NCBI GenBank assembly: GCA_963731665.1
Contig: CAVSWP010000008.1
Span: forward strand, 558,001-622,000
Source: Chersky-840 sp035604715
GTDB taxonomy: Bacteria > Actinomycetota > Acidimicrobiia > Acidimicrobiales > UBA8190
DNA: 64,000 nt
Direction of reading: 5' to 3'
Part shown: positions 60,247 to 64,000 of the stretch, piece by piece
How positions within the stretch are numbered: position 1 is the stretch's first letter
How the letters are laid out: every line of letters starts with the position of its first letter
The notes under the pieces: model-generated
Database searches by the model: none
What the model was told of the DNA's origin: nothing
What the model saw: the letters and a program-made list of their open reading frames with translations, nothing else
Program-made: the position numbers and the translations under genes

Positions 60247-61602
60247 GTGCCCCGAGGTGCCGTTGCTCGTCGAGCCCGAGACCCACGAGGTGGCCACCGC
60301 GTCCGGGGCGAGCGCCTGACACGGTGCTCCACGCTGGCGCTCTCGCTGGGGGCCGTGGCGCTCGTCGCCGCGGCGTGCAGTTCGTCCACGCCGGCGGCGA
60401 CGAAGAGTGCGAGCAAGACCACGACGCCGCCGACCACCTCGACCACCACGGCGGGAGCGGCGGCAGGTTCGACCACGACAACGGCGGCAAAAGCCGGGGT
60501 GACGACGACGACAACCGCCTCCGGCGCGCACACCGCCACCACCCAGCCGCCCGCGTCGAGCAGCTCGTGCTCGACGTCGGGTGGCACGCTGAGCCCCACC
60601 TGTGACACCCAATCGCCATCGTTCAAGCTGGCCGGAGCGGGAGCGAACTCCATCGCGCCGTTCTTCACCCGAGCCTTCTACTACTTCAACCAGGCGAACA
60701 AGGCCGTCACGGTGAACTACTCCCCGGCCGGTTCGAGCGTGGGCGTGACCGACATCGAGCAGAACACGGTGAACTTCGGGGACTCGGAGGTCCCCATCCC
60801 AACACCGGCGTCGGGGACGTCGGGGAACATCCTCCAGGTGCCGGTGGACCTGGGTGGTGTGGCCCTGAGCTACAACCTGCCGGGAGTGCCGGGGGGCCTC
60901 AAGCTCGATGGTCCCACGCTGGCGGGGATCTTCCTGGGGACCATCAAGACCTGGAACGACTCGTCCATCGCCGCGCTCAACCCGGGGGTGAACCTGCCCT
61001 CTACCGCCATCGTGCCCGTCCACCGGGCCGACTCGTCGGGTCCTGGGTATGACCTCGACCAGTACCTCATCGACACCGGTGGATCTGCATGGACCGGCTC
61101 CGCCGCCGGGACCACCCCGTCGACGAAATGGCCGCTCCCCAAAGTGGGTGTGGGCGAGCAGCTCAACACCGGGGTAGCCACCTTCATCCAGCAGACTCCC
61201 GGAGCCATCGGCTACGTCGAATACGCCTACTCGCTGGAAGGCGGCTTCACCAACGCCGCCGTCAAGAACGAGTCGGGGAGCTTCGTGAAGCCGTCTCAGT
61301 CGAGCATCGCAGCTGCAGGGTCACAGGCATCGAACCTGAGCGCCTCGAATTTCAACATCGTGAACGGGCCCGGATCGGGCACGTACCCGCTCGCCAACTT
61401 CAGCTGGAGCCTCATCTACCAAAAGCAGTCGAACAGCAACCTCGGCGTGGTGCTGGGCAAGCTTTTGGACTGGGTCACCACGACCGGCCAGCAGCAGGCC
61501 GCCGCACTGGGGTATTCGCCCCTTCCCGCCAACGTGGCCGCACTGGCGCACCAGACGCTGCTCACGCTGGAGAACTCGGCCGGCAAGCCTCTCTTCTCCT
61601 GA
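60247..61602 (+). CDS. pstS: Phosphate ABC transporter substrate-binding lipoprotein PstS
   Basis: 451 residues from a GTG behind GAGGAGAG. Lipoprotein signal (STLALSLGAVALVAAAC) then a long Thr/Ala-rich spacer. PstS core: FKLAGAGANSIAPFFTRAFY, VNYSPAGSSVGVTDIEQNTV, FGDSEVPIP, FLGTIKTWNDSSIAALNPG, VPVHRADSSGPGYDLDQYL and GAIGYVEYAYSLEGG. Phosphate-contact Thr/Ser and Asp residues are in these loops. It delivers phosphate to PstC/PstA. The spacer is long for the family. Confidence 0.93.
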   Translation: MPRGAVARRARDPRGGHRVRGERLTRCSTLALSLGAVALVAAACSSSTPAATKSASKTTTPPTTSTTTAGAAAGSTTTTAAKAGVTTTTTASGAHTATTQPPASSSSCSTSGGTLSPTCDTQSPSFKLAGAGANSIAPFFTRAFYYFNQANKAVTVNYSPAGSSVGVTDIEQNTVNFGDSEVPIPTPASGTSGNILQVPVDLGGVALSYNLPGVPGGLKLDGPTLAGIFLGTIKTWNDSSIAALNPGVNLPSTAIVPVHRADSSGPGYDLDQYLIDTGGSAWTGSAAGTTPSTKWPLPKVGVGEQLNTGVATFIQQTPGAIGYVEYAYSLEGGFTNAAVKNESGSFVKPSQSSIAAAGSQASNLSASNFNIVNGPGSGTYPLANFSWSLIYQKQSNSNLGVVLGKLLDWVTTTGQQQAAALGYSPLPANVAALAHQTLLTLENSAGKPLFS

Positions 61603-61638
61603 TCTGCGGCTGCCAAACGCCTACGGTCGGGCGACCAT

Positions 61639-62637
61639 ATGAGCCCCACGCTGCTCGAGGAGGTCCCCCCTCCGAGGCTCACCCCCGTCGAGGGGGTGAG
61701 CGAGGCGCTGCAACGACGGTGGGGCCGACCCGGAGGCCGGGCCTACGCCGTGTTGCGGTGGACCGGCGCCGCGGTCTTCGTCGCCATCGTCCTGGGCCTT
61801 CTGGTCAGCCTCCTGGTGTCGTCGAGCCAGGCGTTCGGTCACTCGGGCCTCAGCTTCTTGTGGTCGGGGACCTATAACGCCACCAAGGACGTCTACCCGA
61901 CCGGGGTCTACATCGTCGGAACGCTCGTCACCACGACGGTGGCGATCGTCCTGGCGGTACCGATCGGGGTGGCCACGGCGGCCTTTCTCTCCGAGCTCGC
62001 CCCGAGATGGTTGGGCGCCCCGCTGTCGGTGCTCATCGACCTCATCGCGGCGGTCCCCAGCATCGTCGTGGGGCTGTGGGGCCTACTGGTGCTCTCGCCT
62101 GTTTTCGCCCGCCATGTCGAGCCCTTCTTCAAGAAGGTCCCACTCGTCGAGTGGTTCTTCCACGGCCCGGCCTACGGACCCAGCATGCTGCTGGCCGGGA
62201 CGGTGCTGGCGGTCATGATCCTGCCCACAATCGTGGCGCTGTCGCGCACGGCGCTGTCGAGCGTGGCGACCGAGGACCGTGAGGCGGCCCGGGCGCTGGG
62301 GGCCACGCGCTGGCAGGTGGTCAGGACGGCGGTGGTGCCCGGGGCGCGCACCGGGATCGAGGCGGCCGTGTTCCTGGCCATGGGCCGCGCCCTGGGCGAG
62401 ACCATCGCCGTGGCGATGGTGATCGGGAACAATTACGCGCTCCCCCACTCACTTCTGGCCCCCGGCGCCACCCTGGGCTCCGCCATCATCAACAATTTCG
62501 GGGAGGCCAGCCCTGGGCTCGACAGGAGCTCGATCATCGGCCTGGTGGTGGTGTTGCTCGCCATGACCGCCCTCGTCAACGTCGGAGGACAGCTCCTGCT
62601 ACGTCGGAGGTTGCGAGCCGTGGGAGCCGTGGCATGA
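61639..62637 (+). CDS. pstC: Phosphate ABC transporter permease PstC
   Basis: 332 residues. Six membrane helices; the permease EAA-loop is EAARALGATRWQVVRTAVVP. The N-terminal part has LVSLLVSSSQAFGHSGLSFL and the outer-loop WSGTYNATKDVYPTGVYIVG. An extra 40-residue loop between helices (ARHVEPFFKKVPLVEWFFHG) is a PstC family feature. The stop overlaps pstA (ATGA). Confidence 0.94.
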   Translation: MSPTLLEEVPPPRLTPVEGVSEALQRRWGRPGGRAYAVLRWTGAAVFVAIVLGLLVSLLVSSSQAFGHSGLSFLWSGTYNATKDVYPTGVYIVGTLVTTTVAIVLAVPIGVATAAFLSELAPRWLGAPLSVLIDLIAAVPSIVVGLWGLLVLSPVFARHVEPFFKKVPLVEWFFHGPAYGPSMLLAGTVLAVMILPTIVALSRTALSSVATEDREAARALGATRWQVVRTAVVPGARTGIEAAVFLAMGRALGETIAVAMVIGNNYALPHSLLAPGATLGSAIINNFGEASPGLDRSSIIGLVVVLLAMTALVNVGGQLLLRRRLRAVGAVA

Positions 62638-63569
62638 GCTCATCGGTCTTTCCCATCGACCCCAACACGCTCACCGACGCCATAGGCACGCGGCGCGCCC
62701 TGGTGCGCGAGTCGGCCCGGCGCTCCCTCGCCCGTCGCAGGCTCCTGGGACGCGTCGCCATCGTGCTGTGCGTGGTGGCGGTGGCCATCTCCCTGACACC
62801 TCTCGTGGCCCTGGTCGCCTACACCACCAGCCGCGGCATCCGGGCCTTGTCGTGGGGCTTTCTCACTCACGTCCCCACCCCACCCGGCATACCGGGCGGA
62901 GGCATCTCGAGCGCCATCGTCGGATCGGTGATCATCGTCGGCCTGGCGGTGGTCATGGCCGTGCCCGTGGGCACCATGTGCGCCCTGTTCCTCGTCGAAC
63001 GCCGGGGGCGCCTCGCCGGGTCCGTGCGGTTCGCGGCCGACGTGCTCACTGGTGTGCCCTCCATCGCCCTGGGCATCTTCGCCTACGCCGTGCTGGTGGG
63101 CCCGGGTTCGTTGATCGGGCACTTCTCGGGACTGGCGGGAAGCTTCGCGTTGGCCGTCCTCATGTTGCCCATCGTGATCCGCGCCAGCGAGGCCGCCATG
63201 CGCTCGGTGCCACGCGACCTGTGGGAGGCCGGCCTGGCGCTCGGCGTGCGCCGCTCACGCGTGGTGCGCTCCGTGGTCCTGCGGGGGGCGCTGCCCGGGC
63301 TCGTGACCGGGAACCTGCTGGCGGTGGCACGGGCGGTGGGCGAGACGGCGCCGCTGTTCGTCACCGTCCTGGGGAGCACGCTGCTGGTCACCAACCCGCT
63401 GCAGCCCATGGGGGCATTGTCGCTGACGATCTTCAGCGACGGGACCGAGGCCTATCCCGCCGCCCAGCAGATCGCCTGGGGGACGGCGTTCGTCCTGTTG
63501 ACCCTGGTGCTGTTACTCAGCGTCGTGGCCCGGGTCGTGTCCGCCCGACTGAACCGCCAAGCTCGTTGA
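62634..63569 (+). CDS. pstA: Phosphate ABC transporter permease PstA
   Basis: 311 residues, start overlapping the pstC stop. Six membrane helices, the first at about 45-65 (VAISLTPLVALVAYTTSRGI); the EAA loop reads WEAGLALGVRRSRVVRSVVL. The last segment (WGTAFVLLTLVLLLSVVARV) is a membrane helix. Pairs with PstC as the transmembrane channel. Confidence 0.94.
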   Translation: MSSSVFPIDPNTLTDAIGTRRALVRESARRSLARRRLLGRVAIVLCVVAVAISLTPLVALVAYTTSRGIRALSWGFLTHVPTPPGIPGGGISSAIVGSVIIVGLAVVMAVPVGTMCALFLVERRGRLAGSVRFAADVLTGVPSIALGIFAYAVLVGPGSLIGHFSGLAGSFALAVLMLPIVIRASEAAMRSVPRDLWEAGLALGVRRSRVVRSVVLRGALPGLVTGNLLAVARAVGETAPLFVTVLGSTLLVTNPLQPMGALSLTIFSDGTEAYPAAQQIAWGTAFVLLTLVLLLSVVARVVSARLNRQAR

Positions 63570-63610
63570 ACGAGCCCGCGTAGTATGGCGTGGCCCATCG
63601 GAGCTTGGAG

Positions 63611-64000
63611 ATGACGATCGAAGCCACCACCGCTGTCGGATCCTCGTCCGGGACCGGCCCGGAGCGAAGCGGACCCGGCGCGCCCTCCGACCCGACGGCG
63701 GCGGTGTCGTTGCGCGGGGTCAACGTCGACTTCGGAAAGCACAGGGTGGTGCGCGACGTGACCCTCGACCTCGTGCGCAACCGGGTGACCGCACTGGTGG
63801 GCCCGTCGGGGTGTGGCAAGACCACCATCTTGCGGACCATCAATCGGCTCCACGACGACACCGGGGGCAAGGTCACGGGGCAGGTCCTGGTGGGCGACCT
63901 CGACGTGTACGCCCGAGACACCCAACCCGAGCTGGTGCGCAGTCGCGTCGGCATGGTCTTCCAGCGTCCCAACCCGTTCCCGACGATGAGCATCTTCGAC
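63611..64000 (+). CDS. pstB: Phosphate ABC transporter ATPase PstB, 3' end beyond the window
   Basis: 130 residues are present. After a Ser/Gly-rich start comes the ABC core: VNVDFGKHRVVRDVTLDLVR, Walker A GPSGCGKTTILR, the PstB-typical TINRLHDDTGGKVTGQVLVG and the Q-loop VGMVFQRPNPFPTMSIFD. The ATG follows TTGGAG. The rest of the gene and a possible phoU lie outside. Confidence 0.95.
   Translation, partial: MTIEATTAVGSSSGTGPERSGPGAPSDPTAAVSLRGVNVDFGKHRVVRDVTLDLVRNRVTALVGPSGCGKTTILRTINRLHDDTGGKVTGQVLVGDLDVYARDTQPELVRSRVGMVFQRPNPFPTMSIFD

Overview
The window is 64 kb of high-GC DNA with frequent GTG starts. The gene content points to an actinobacterium, possibly of the Acidimicrobiia: a DUF2630 protein, DUF2252, an Rpf-like lysozyme-fold protein, a MacAB-like exporter of actinobacterial type, FadD-like ligases and a P450. 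The phylum is supported by several families; the class is a guess.

Layout. 1-2.5 kb: the end of a branched-chain-amino-acid-type binding lipoprotein, a nucleotidyltransferase and a frameshifted HAD phosphatase. 2.9-14.3 kb: a Flp/Tad pilus locus (cpaB, cpaE, cpaF, tadB, tadC), a polytopic membrane protein, a NarL-type two-component pair, two nearly identical Flp pilins and, on the other strand, an intact paralogue of the membrane protein. Twelve single-base indels break three neighbouring genes between 8.8 and 11.9 kb. 14.4-17.4 kb: a secreted TAP-like hydrolase, an Fpg/Nei glycosylase and two small proteins. 17.4-26.4 kb: an acyl-CoA and oxygenase catabolic cluster (two acyl-CoA ligases, enoyl-CoA hydratase, epoxide-hydrolase-like protein, FAD monooxygenase, thioesterase, aldo/keto reductase). 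26.4-37.7 kb: a GT-C-like membrane protein, DUF2252, YceI with a clear promoter, a PAS-GGDEF-EAL protein, a metallo-beta-lactamase-fold protein, DedA, a ParA-like ATPase and a divergent MarR/MFS pair. 37.8-43.3 kb: two secreted surface proteins, one with four 249-bp tandem repeats, then a cytochrome P450. 43.4-54.9 kb: two more GGDEF-EAL proteins around a tightly overlapping four-gene exporter operon and three tRNAs (Arg, His, Lys). 54.9-60 kb: aldose 1-epimerase, SurE, a 57-residue zinc-ribbon protein, an Rpf-like protein behind a long structured leader, an alpha/beta hydrolase and an Rrf2 regulator. 60.2-64 kb: pstS-pstC-pstA-pstB, the last cut by the window edge.

How the parts fit. The Tad genes encode the machine that assembles the two pilins, and the two-component pair between them may control it. 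The exporter operon combines a lipoprotein with paired Cys motifs, an adaptor with inserted Calx-beta domains, an ABC ATPase and a MacB/FtsX permease. The catabolic cluster and the P450 together would suit degradation of a hydrophobic isoprenoid, steroid or branched fatty acid substrate. Three GGDEF-EAL proteins with different sensory ends imply active c-di-GMP signalling, which elsewhere often controls pili and surface proteins. No phage, insertion sequence or CRISPR array was seen.
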